A stretch of DNA of 64,000 nucleotides from Larus michahellis (Eukaryota > Chordata > Aves > Charadriiformes > Laridae), in assembly GCF_964199755.1 (NCBI RefSeq), contig NW_027436227.1, positions 1-64,000 of the forward strand. Direction: 5' to 3'. The notes beneath the pieces were generated by a model. The model did not search any database. It worked only from the letters and a program-made list of their open reading frames with translations, and was not told where the DNA came from. A program made the position numbers and the translations under genes. Of this stretch, positions 12,001 to 24,000 are shown in pieces; the first letter of the stretch is position 1; every line of letters starts with the position of its first letter.

Positions 12001-15000
12001 TGGGAGCACTGGGGTGGCACTGGGGGGGCACTGGGAGCACTGGGATTTCACTGGGGTGTCACTGGGGGGGCACTGGGGGGGCACTGGGAGCATGGGAGCA
12101 CTGGGAGCACTGGGAGCACTGGGGTGTCACTGGGCTGTCACTGGGCTGTCACTGGGGGGGCACTGGGGGGGCACTGGGAGCACTGGGAGCACTGGGGGCA
12201 GCGTCCCGTGCCCCCCCAGGTGGGCTCCCTACGCCCCGGGGTGGCCCTGGATGCTGCGGGCGCTGCCCCCCGCCCTCTGTCCCTGGCCACCGCCCGCCGC
12301 GGCCCCCCCGGCCCCCCCCCGGGCACCGTCGCCACCGTCACCTTCATCCTCACCGTCACCTTCATCCTCACCGTCACCTTCATCATCGTCGCCGTCACCT
12401 TCGTCATCGGCCCCGGCCCCGGCCCCCCCCCCGCTGTCCCCCAGCCTGGCCTTTCCCCTGGGCCACCGGGCCAACATCGCCGCCCGCGCCGCCACCGCGT
12501 CAGTGTCACTGTCCCCTCCGTGGCCCCACGCTGGCCCCATGGTGTCCCCGGGCCCGTGGCCCCACGGCCCCACGCCCCACGGTGTCCCCATGTCTCCCTC
12601 CATGTCCCCATGGGGTTCCCAAGTCCCCACGTCCCACCTCCCTGCACCCCACGGTGGCCCCGTGGTGGCCCCATGGCCCCATCCCCCATGGCCCCGTGTT
12701 CCCGTGGTGGCCCCATGGCCTCCTGGTGGCCCCACATCCCCATGTCCCCTTGGTGTCCCCATGGTGTCCCCATATCCCATGTCCCGTGTCCCCCACTGTC
12801 CCCGTGTCCCCTCCATGTCCCCTCCATGGCCCCACGGCCCCCCTAGTGGCCCCATGGTGTCCCCAGGCCCATGGCCCCGTGGCCCCACACCCCACAGTGT
12901 CCCCACGGCCCCACATCTCACAGTGTCCCCATGTCTCCCTCCATGTCCCCATGGTGTTCCCAAGTCCCCATGTCCCACCTCCCTGCACCCCACGGTGTCC
13001 CCGTGGTGGCCCCATCCCCCATGTCCCCGTGTCCCCGTGGTGTCCCCATGGCCCCATCCCCCATGTCCCCGTGTCCCCATGGTGGCCCCATGGCCCCATC
13101 CCCCATGGCCCCGTGTTCCCGTGGTGGCCCCATGGCCTCCTGGTGGCCCCACATCCCCATGTCCCCGTGGTGGCCCCATGCTGTCCCCATATCCCATGTC
13201 CCTTGTCCCCCACTGTCCCCATGTCCCCTCCATGTCCCCACGGCCCCACACCCCATGGTGTCCCCAGGCCCGTGTCCCCACGTCCCGTGTCCCCACACCC
13301 CACGGTGTCCCCACAGCCCCACACCCCATGGTGTCCCCATGTCCCCACACCTCATGGTGTCCCCATATCTCCCTCCATGTCCCCATGATGTTCCCAAGTC
13401 CCCACGTCCCACGTCCCTGCACCCCGTGGTGTCCCCATGGTGTCCCCATGGCCCCTGTCTTCTGTCCCTGCACCCCACGGTGTCCCCGTGGTGTCCCCGT
13501 GGTGTCCCCATGGCCCCATCCCCCATGGCCCCGTGTCCCCGTGGTGTCCCCATGGCCTCCTGGTGGCCCCACATCCCCATGTCCCCGTGGTGGCCCCATG
13601 TCCCCGTGGTGGCACCACATCCCCATGTCCCCTTGGTGTCCCCATATCCCATGTCCCATGTCCCTTGTCCCCCACTGTCCCCATGTCCCCTCCGTGTCCC
13701 CTCCGTGTCCCCTCCATGTCCCCACGGCCCCACATCTCATGGTGTCCCCGTGTCTCCCTCCATGTCCCCATGATGTTCCCAAGTCCCCATGTCCCACCTC
13801 CCTGCACCCCATGGTGTCCCCATGGTGGCCCCATGGCCCCATCCCCCAAGTCCCCATGTCCCCATGGTGTCCCCACATCCCCGTGTCCCCATGGTGTCCC
13901 CATGGTGTCCCCACATCCCCGTGTCCCTGTGGTGTCCCCATATCCCTTGTCCCCATGCCCCTGTGTCCCCACATCCCCATAGTGCCCCCACGTCCCTGTG
14001 TCCCCGTGGTGTCCCCATGCCCTCGTGTCCCCGTGGTGTCCCCACATCCCATGTCCCCGTGTCCCTGTGTCCCCATGTCCCCATGGTGCCCCCACGTCCC
14101 CGTGTCCCCGCGGTGCCCCCATGTCCCCGTGTCCCCTGTCCCCATGGTGTCCCCGTGGTGTCCCCACATCCCCGCGGTGTCCCCATGTCCCCGTGTCCCC
14201 TGTCCCCATGGTGTCCCCGTGGTGCCCCCACGTCCCCGTGTCCCCATGGTGTCCCCGTGGTGTCCCCACATCCCCGTGTCCCCATGGTGTCCCCATGTCC
14301 CCTGTCCCCAATGGTGCCCCCACATCCCTGTGTCCCCGCGGCGCCCCCATGTCCCCATGTCCCATGTCCCCATGGTGTCCCCACGTTCCCGTGTCCCCTG
14401 TCCCCAATGGTGCCCCCATGTCCCCGTGTCCCTGTGGTGTCCCCCCGTCCCCGTGTCACCTGTCCCCATGGTGTCCCCGTGGTGTCCCCACGTCCCCGTG
14501 TCCCCGTGTCCCCTGTCCCCAATGGTGTCCCCACGTCCCTGTGTCCCCGTGGTGCCCCCACATCCCCTGTCCCCATGGTGTCCCTGTGGTGTCCCCTGTC
14601 CCCGTGTCCCTGCGGTGCCCCCATGTCCCCGTGTCCCCTGTCCCCATGGTGTCCCCATGGTGTCCCCATGTTCCCTGTCCCCCATGGTGCCCCCACGTCC
14701 CCATGTCCCCGTGGTGCCCCCACGTCCCCGTGTCCCCTGTCCCCATGGCGTCCCTGCGGTGCCCCCATGTCCCTGTGTCCCCTGTCCCCATGGTGTCCCC
14801 GTGGTGTCCCCTGTCCCCGTGTCCCCATGGTGTCCCCACGTCCCCGTGTCCCCTGTCCCCATGGTGTCCCCGTGGTGTCCCCTGTCCCTGTGTCCCCGCG
14901 GTGCCCCCACGTCCCCATGTCCCCTGTCCCCATGATGTCCCCGTGGTGTCCCCTGTCCCCATCTCCCCGCGGTGCCCCCACGTCCCCGCGTCCCCTGTCC

Positions 15001-18000
15001 CCATGGTGTCCCCATGGTGTCCCCTGTCCCCGTGTCCCCGCAGTGCCCCCACGTCCCCGTGTCCCCTGTCCCCATGGTGTCCCCGTGGTGTCCCCTGTCC
15101 CCGTGTCCCCGCGGTGCCCCCACGTCCCCGCGTCCCCTGTCCCCATGGTGTCCCCATGGTGTCCCCTGTCCCCGTGTCCCCGCAGTGCCCCCACGTCCCC
15201 GCGTCCCCTGTCCCCATGGTGTCCCCGTGGTGTCCCCTGTCCCCAGCCAGGTGCGGGTGCGGCTGCGGGGACTCGGCTGCGGTGGCTCCTGGCGCAGCTT
15301 CGATGACGTGCGGGAGGCGCTGGGACGGCCGGGGACCCCCATCAGCGGTGGGGGACACGGGGGACACGGGGGTGGGGACGGGGGACACGGGGCTTCGGGG
15401 GGACCCAGGGGTTTGGGGACACCCAGAGTTTGGGGACAAGGGGGTTTGGGGACAAGGGACCCAGAGGTTTGGGGACAGGGGACAGGGGGGGTTGGGGACA
15501 CGGGACACAGGGGTTTGGGGGGACCTGGGGGTTTGGGGACAAGGGACAGGGGGTTTGGGGATGGGGGGGTTTGGGGACGGGGGTTCAGGGGGGTCTGGGG
15601 TGACCCGGGGGGTTTGGGGACAAGGGACCCGGGGGTTTTGGGGATGGGGGGGGTTTGGGGACCCGGGGGTTTTGGGGACAGGGGATGTGGGGGGGTTGGG
15701 GACAGGGGGGTTTGGGGACAAGGGACAGGGGGGTCTGGGGGGACCCAGGGCTTTGGGGACCCGGGGCTTTGGGGACGGGGGGGGTTTGGGGACAGGGGGG
15801 TTTGGGGACAGGGGATGTGGGGGGTTGGGGAAGGGGGGGGGGTTTGGGGACCCGGGGCTTTGGGGACGGGGGGGGTTTGGGGACAGGGGGGTTGGGGATG
15901 GGGGTTCAGGGGGCTCAGGGGGACCCGGGGTTTTGGGGACAAGGGACAGGGGAGTCTGGGGGGACCCGGGGGGTTTGGGGACAGGGGGGTTTGGGGATGG
16001 GGGTTCAGGGGGGTCTGGGGTGACCGGGGGGTTTGGGGACAGGGGATGTGGGGGGGTTGGGGACAGGGGGGTTTGGGGACAGGGGACCCGGGGGGTTTGG
16101 GGACAGGGGATGTGGGGGGGTTGGGGACAGGGGGGTTGGGGACGGGGGTTCAGGGGGCTCAGGGGGACCCGGGGTTTTGGGGACAAGGGACAGGGGAGTC
16201 TGGGGGGACCCGGGGGGTTTGGGGACAGGGGGGTTTGGGGACAGGGGATGTGGGGGGTTGGGGACGGGGGGGGGTTTGGGGACCCGGGGCTTTGGGGACG
16301 GGGGGGGTTTGGGGACAGGGGGGTTTGGGGACGGGGGTTCAGGGGGCTCAGGGGGACCCGGGGCTTTGGGGACAGGGGCCCCGGGGGGCCGTGGGGATGT
16401 TGGGGCCCGGGGGCCGTGGACCAGGGGGTTCTGGGGGTCCCGGGGGGGTGGGGGGTGGGTGTGGCAGCGAGGGGGGGTCCCCGTGTCCCCAGAGTACGTG
16501 GTGCGGCACTGGCAGGACGACGCCTTCTTCGGGGAGCAGTACCTGAGCGGGGTGAACCCCCTCCTGCTGCGCCGCTGCTCCCGCCTGCCCCCCAACTTCC
16601 CCGTCACCCCCCCCATGGTGGCCCCCAGCCTCGGCCCCGCCACCACCCTCCAGCGCGAGATGGAGGTGAGACCGGGGGGCGGTGGGGGGGACGCGTGGCG
16701 GGGGGACGTGGGGACAGCGGGGGACAAGGGCCGCGGGCTACGGGGACACGGGACACGGGGGCTCCACGGGGTGTGGGGACGTGGGGACACCATGGGGTGT
16801 GGGGACATGGGGGGACATGGGGACATGGGGACACCATGGGGTATGGGGACGTGGGGACGCTGTGGGGACACCATGGGGACATGGGGACACCATGGGGTGT
16901 TGGGACATGGGGGGACATGGGAACACCATGGGGTGTGGGGACGTGGGGACACCATGGGGACATGGGGACATGGGGACACCATGGGGTGTTGGGACATGGG
17001 GACGCCATGAGGACAGGGGGACATGGGGACACCATGGGATGTGGGGACGTGGGGACACCATGGGGACAGGGGGACACGGGGACACCATGGGGTGTGGGGA
17101 CGTGGGGACACCATGGGGACAGGGGGACATGGGGACACCACGGGGTGTGGGGACATGGGGACACCACGGGGACAGGAGGACATGGGGACACGGAGGGAAC
17201 ATGGGGGCAGTGGGGGACAAGGGACATGGGGTCTGGGGACACGGGGGCTCCGTGGGGTGTGGGGATGTGGGGACGTGGGCATGGGGACACCATGGGGACG
17301 TGAGGACAAGGGGCATGGGGAGAACATGGGGACAGTGGGGGACAAGGGAGGTGGGATATGGGGACACCATGGGGACATGGGACATGGGGACACCACAGGG
17401 ACACCATGGGGACATGGGGACATGAGACATGGGACATGGGGACACCACGGGGACATGGGGACGACGTGGGGACACCATGGGGACCAGGGGGACATGGGAC
17501 ATGGGGACATGGGGACACCATGGGGACATGGGACATGGGACGTGGGGACACCATGGGGACACCATGGGGACACCATAGGGACCAGGGGGACATGGGACAT
17601 GGGGACACCACGGGGACATGGGGACGACGTGGGGACACCATGGGGACCAGGGGGACATGGGACATGGGGACATGGGGACACCATGGGGACACCATGGGGA
17701 CACGGGGACATGGAGACACAGGGACACCATGGGGTGTGGGGACACGGGGACTCCATGAGGACAAGGGACATGGGGACACCATGGGGACAGCGGGGGACAA
17801 GGGACGTGGGCTATGGGGACGTGGCACATGGGGGCTCCGTGGGGTTGGGGGAAGTGGGGACGTGGGCACGGGGACACCACGGGGACACCATGGGGACATC
17901 GGACACCGAGGGGACATGGGGACACGGGAACACCGTGGGGTGTGGGGACGTGGGCACGGGGACACCATGGGGACATGGGGACAAGGGACACGGGGAGAAC

Positions 18001-21000
18001 ATGGGGACGGTGGGGGACAAGGGACGTGGGCTATGGGGACACGGGGACGTGGGACACAGAGGGGACATGGGGACACCGTGGGGACATGGGGGGGACATGG
18101 GGACACCGTGGGGTGTGGGGAGATGGGACCTGGGGACACCCTGGGGACACGGGACACGAGGGGACGTGGGGACACCCTGGGGACACGGAGGGGACCCGGG
18201 GACGGGGGGGGACGAGGGACGTGGGATTTGGGGACACCAGGGGGACGTGGGGGCTCTGGGGCAGGGTGGGGGGTCCCGGGGGGGGAGCCCCCATGGGGTT
18301 TTTTTTGGGGGGGGGGACGACCCTGTCACTGGGGGGGGTCCCGGTCACCTGGGATGGGGTGGGGGGGTCCCGGGGGGGGGAGCACCCCTGTTTTTTTTTG
18401 GGGGGGGGGGACAGACCCTGTCACTGGGGCCTGGGATGGGGTGGGGGGGTCCTGGGGGGGAGCCCCCATGGGGTGTTTTTTTTGGGGGGGGGGACCCTGT
18501 CACTGGGGGGGGTCCCGGTCGCCCAGGATGGGGTGGGGGGGTCCCGGGGGGGGGAGCACCCATAGGTTTTTTTGGGGGGGGACGGGACACCCCCTGTCGC
18601 TGGGGGGGGGTCCCGGTCGCCCGGGGGGGGGGTGGGGGTGCCGGGGGGAGGGGGGTGCACCCCGGTGTTCGGGGCGGTGACGCGGGGGGGCCGCAGGGGG
18701 GGCGGGTGTTCCTGGCCGACTACGCGCTGCTGGAGGGGGTCCCCGCGGGGGGCCGGGGGGGGGCCGAGCCCCGTTTCCTGGCCGCCCCCCTCTGCCTGCT
18801 CTGGCTCAGCCCCCGCCGCCGCCTCCTGCCCCTCGCCATCCAGGTACCCCCGGCCCCTGGCCCCGTGTCCCCGTGTCCCCATGGCCTGGTGTCCCCATGT
18901 CCCTGTGTCCCCATGGCCCCATGTCCCTGTGTCCCCGTGTCCCCATGGCCTGGTGTCCCCATGTCCCAGTGTCTCCATGTCCTGGTGTCCCCATGTCCCT
19001 GTGTCCCCATGGCCCCGTGTCCCCATGGCCCCGTGTCCCCATGTCCCTGTGTCCCCATGGCCCCGTGTCCCCATGTCCCCATGTCCTGTTGTCCCCATGG
19101 CCTTGTGTCCCCATGGCCTGGTGTCCTGGTGTCCCCACGTCCCCACGTCCCCATGTCCTGGTGTCCCCATGTCCCCATGTCCTGGTGTCCCCATGTACCC
19201 ACGTCCCCATGTCCTGGTGTCCCCATGTCCCCATGTCCTGGTGTCCCCATGGCCTGGTGCCCCCATGTCCTGGTGTCCTGGTGTCCCCGTGTCCCCATGT
19301 CCCCATGTCCTGGTGTCCCCATGGCCCCGTGTCCCCATGTCCCGGTGTCCCCATGGCCTGGTGTCCCCATGTCCTGGTGTCCCCATGGCCCCGTGTCCCC
19401 ATGGCCCCATATCCCCATGTCCTGGTGTCCCCATGGCCCAGTGTCCCCATGGCCCCATGTCCTGGTGTCCCCATGGCCCCATGTTCCCATGTTCCCATGT
19501 CCTGGTGTCCCCATGTCCCCATGTCACCGTGTCCCCATGTCCCCGTGTCCCCGTGTCCCTGAGTCCCCATGTCCTGGTGTCCCCATGGCCTGGTGTCCCC
19601 ATGGCCCCATGTCCTGGTGTCCCCATGGCCCCATATCCCCATGTCCTGGTGTCCGCATGTCCCCATGTCCCCATATCCCCATGTCCTGGTGTCCCCATGG
19701 CCCGGTGCCCCCATGGCCTGGTGTCCCCATGTCCCCATGTCCTGGTGTCCCCATGTCCTGGTGTCCTGGTGTCCCCATGTCCCCATGTCCTGGTGTCCCC
19801 ATGGCCCAGTGGCCCCATGTGCCTGTGTCCCCGTGTCCTGGTGTCCCCATGGCCCCATGGCCCCATGTCCTGGTGTCCCCATGGCCCCGTGTCCCCATGT
19901 CCTGGTGTCCTGGTGTCCCCATGTCCCCATGTCCTGGTGTCCCTATGTCCCCATGGCCCCCTGTCCCCATGGCCCCATGTCCTCGTGTCCCTGTGTCCTG
20001 GTGTCCCCATGGCCCCATGTTGCGGTGTCCCCATGTCCCCATGTCCTGGTGTCCCCATGGCCCCATGTCCCCGTGTCCCCATGTCCTGGTGTCCCCCTGT
20101 CCCCATATCCTGGAGTCCCATCACCCCCCTGTCCCCCTGTCCCTGCATCCCCACATCCTGGTGTCCCTGTGTCCCCTGTCCCCATGTCCCCGTGTCCCCG
20201 TGTCCCCATGGTGTCCCCATGGTGTCCCCATGTCCCATGTCCCCCTGGTCCCCATGGTGTCCCCGTGTCGTCCCCATGTCCCCATGTCCCATCTCTCCCT
20301 GGTCCCTATGGTGTCCCTGTGGTGTCCCCACGTCCCATGTCCCCATGTCCCCCTGCTCCCCATTGGTGTCCCCATGTCCCATGTCCCCATGGTCCCTCTG
20401 TGGTGTCCCCGTGGTGTCCCCATGTCCCATGTCCCCATGGTCCCCCCATGGTGTCCCCATGTCCCATGTCCCCATGGTCCCCCTGTGGTGTCCCCATGGT
20501 GTTCCCATGTCCCATGTCCCCATGTCCCCATGGTCCCCCCATGGTGTCCCCATGTCCCATGTCCCCATGTCCCCATGGTCCCCCCGTGGTGTCCCCGTGG
20601 TGTCCCTGTGGTGTCCCCATGTGCCATGTCCCTATGGTCCCCTCGTGGTGTCCCCATGGTGTTCCCATGTCCCATGTCCCCATGGTCCCCATGGTGTCCC
20701 CGTGGTGTCCCCACGGTGTCCCCATGTCCCCATATCCCCATGTCCCGTGTCCCCGTGGTGTCCCCATGGTGTCCCCGTGGTGTCCCCATGTCCCATGTCC
20801 CCCTGCTCCCCACGGTGTCCCCCTCCTCCCCCCACGTCCCACCTCCTGTCCCCCCCATCCCCGCTGTCCCCCCCGTCCCCGTCCCCACTGACCCCCTCCC
20901 TCCGTGTCCCCTCTCTCCCCCCCAGCTCTCCCAGCGCCCCGGCCCCACGGCGCCCATCTTCCTGCCGGGGGGGGGCGCCTGGGGGTGGGCCCTGGCCAAG

Positions 21001-24000
21001 CTGTGGGTGCGGGGGGCCCACTTCGCCCTCCACGAGATGGTCACCCACCTGCTGCACAGCCACTTCCTGGGGGAGGCCTTCGCCCTGGCCACCCACCGCC
21101 TGCCCCACAGCCACCCCGTCCACCAGGTACCGCCCCACACGCCGCCCCACACGCCGCACACCCACCCCCCAAACCCCGATGTCCCCAAAGTCCCATGTCC
21201 CCGTCACCCACATGTCCCCCATGTCCCACGTCCCCCATGTCCCCCATGTCCCCACATCCCCGTACCCAAGGTCCCCATGTCCCCAAAGTCCCATGTCCCC
21301 GTCACCCACACGTCCCACGTCCCAATGTCCCGTGTCCCCACCACCCACCTGTCCCCATATCCCTGTGCCCAATGTCCCCATGTCCCCAAAGTCCCGTGTC
21401 CCCACCACCCACGTGTCCCCATGTCCCCATGATGTCCCAATGTCCCCATGGTGTCCCAATGTCCCCATGTCCCCAAAGTCCCGTGTCCCCACCACCCACG
21501 TGTCCCCATGTCCCCATGATGTCCCAATGTCCCCATGGTGTCCCAATGTCCCCATGTCCCCAAAGTCCCATGTCCCCACCACCCACGTGTCCCCATGTCC
21601 CCATGATGTCCCAATGTCCCCACCACCCACATGTCCCCCATGTCCCCACAATGTCCCAATGTCCCCACGATGTCCCAATGGCCCCACCACCCACATGTCC
21701 CCATGTCCCCATGATGTCCCAATGTCCCCATGTCCCCAAAGTCCCGTGTCCCCACCACCCACGTGTCCCAATGTCCCCATGATGTCCCAATGTCCCCATG
21801 TCCCCAAAGTCCTGTGTCCCCACCACCCACGTGTCCCCATGTCCCCAGGATGTCCCAATGTCCCCTGTCCCAATGTCCCCACCACCCACGTGTCCCCATG
21901 ATGTCCCAATGTCCCCACCACCCACATCCCCCATGTCCCCATGATGTCCCAATGTCGCCTGTCCCAATGTCCCCACCACCCACGTGTCCCCATGTCCCCA
22001 CAATGTCCCAATGGCCCCACCACCCACGTGTCCCCCATGTCCCCATGATGTCCCAATGTCCCCATGTCCCCAAAGTCCCATGTCCCCACCACCCACATGT
22101 CCCCATGTCCCCATGATGTCCCAATGTCCCCATGTCCCCTATCCCAACGTCCCCACCACCCACATGTCCCCCATGTCCCCATGATGTCCCAATGTCCCCA
22201 TGTCCCCATTCCAATGTCCCCACCACCCACATGTCCCCATGTCCCCATGTCCCCTACCCCAATGTCCCATGTCCCCATGTCCCACGTCCCCAGCACCCAC
22301 ATATCCCCATGCCCAATGCCCCCATGTCCCCTGTCCCCAAAGTCCCATGTCCCCATCGTACCCGTGTCCCCATGACGTCCCGACGTCCCCCTGTGTCCCC
22401 AGCTCCTGATGCCCCACTGTCGCTTCACCTTCCACATCAACATTCTGGCCCGGGAGACGCTGCTCAACCCCGGGGGGATCATCGACCAGGTCAGCTGGCC
22501 ACCGGGGTCCCCTCTGGTGGCACCTGGACACCGGGGTCAAATCTGGTGTCATGTGGATGCTGGTTCCCCTCTGGTGGCACCTGGACACTGGGGTCCTCTC
22601 TGGTGGCACCTGGACACCCAGGTCCCCTCTGGTGGCACCTGGACGCTGGGTCCCCTCTGGTGCCACCTGGACACTGTGGTCCCCTCTGGTGGCATCTGGA
22701 TGCCCAGGTCCCCTCTGGTGGCACCTGGACACTGGGTTCCCCCCTGGTGGCACCGTATGCCCATGTCCCCTCTGGTGGCACCTGGACACTGGGGTCCTCT
22801 CTGGTGGCACCTGGACACCATGGTCCCCTCTGGTGGCACCTGGACACTGTGGTCCCCTCTGGTGGCACCTGAATGCCCAGGTCTCTTCAGGTGGCACCTG
22901 GACACCTGGGTCCCCTCTGGTGGCACCTGGACACCGGGGTCCTCTCTGGTGGCATCTGGACACCGTGGTCCCCTCTGGTGGCACCTGGACACCGGGGTCC
23001 CCTCTGGTGGCACCTGAATGCCCAGGACCCCTCTGGTGGCACCTGGACACCGGGGTCACCTCTGGTGGCACCTGGACACCTGGGTCCCCTCTGGTGGCAC
23101 CTGGACACCGGGGTCCTCTCTGGTGGCACCTGGATGCCCACGTCCCCTCTGGTGGCACCTGGACACTGGGGTCCTCTGTGGTGGCACCTGGACACCGGGT
23201 TCCCCTCTGGTGGCACCCGGACACTGGGGTCCCCCTGGTGGCACCTGGATGCCCAGGTCCCTTTTGGTGGCACCTGGACACCGGGGTCCCCTCTGGTGGC
23301 ACCTGGACACTGAGGTCCCCCTGGTGGCACCTGGACACCCAGGTCCCTTTTGGTGGCACCTGGACACCGGGGTCCCCTCTGGTGGCACCCGGACACCGGG
23401 GTCCCCCAGGGCTGGGGGCAGCTGGGGGTGCAGAGGGGAGGATGGAGGACACTGAGGGGTGACGGATGTCCCCAGGCCACCTCGCTGGGGCGGGAGGGGA
23501 CGCTGGAGCTGGTGGCCCGGGGGACGGCGGCGCTGACCTACACGGAGCTGTGTGTCCCCGACGACCTGGAGAACCGGGGGGTGACCGACCTGCCCCACTA
23601 CCCCTACCGCGATGACGCCCTGGAGATCTGGGGGGCCATCGAGAGGTGGGGCGGGGGGGGATGGACACATGACACGTGGGGTGGGGACAACAGGGGTGGG
23701 GACAGCAGGGTTGGGGCATGGGGTGGGGACATGGTGGTGGGGACACGGGCATGGGGACAAGAGGGACGGGGACGATGGGGATGGGGACATGGGGGTGGGA
23801 CATGGTGGTGGGGCCATCGCCATGGGGACAACAGGGATGTGGACATTGGGGTGGGGACAAGAGGGATGGGGACACGGTGGTGGGACCATGGCCATGGGGA
23901 CAACAGGGGTGGGGACATGGGGATGGGGACGTGGTGGTGGGACACAGGGATGGGACATGGGGATGAGGATGATGGGGATGGGACACGGTGGTGGGGACGT

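Noticed and set aside
12503-12512. Donor at 12503 (GTGTCA) for ALOXE3 exon 4
   Set aside because: It would end the exon in phase 0 and break the join to exon 5, whose phase is fixed by the family pattern; the GTCAGT at 12499 keeps frame.
12229-15942. Minus-strand open frame of 1237 codons ([11 protein letters not shown] repeats)
   Set aside because: Translation of the C-rich intron 4 array read in reverse; it overlaps real ALOXE3 exons on the other strand.
14030-17300. Plus-strand frame of 1101 codons spanning arrays and a lipoxygenase exon
   Set aside because: It reads through introns 4-6 in a frame unrelated to the exon phases; GT-AG splicing with family-like exon sizes explains the coding parts better.
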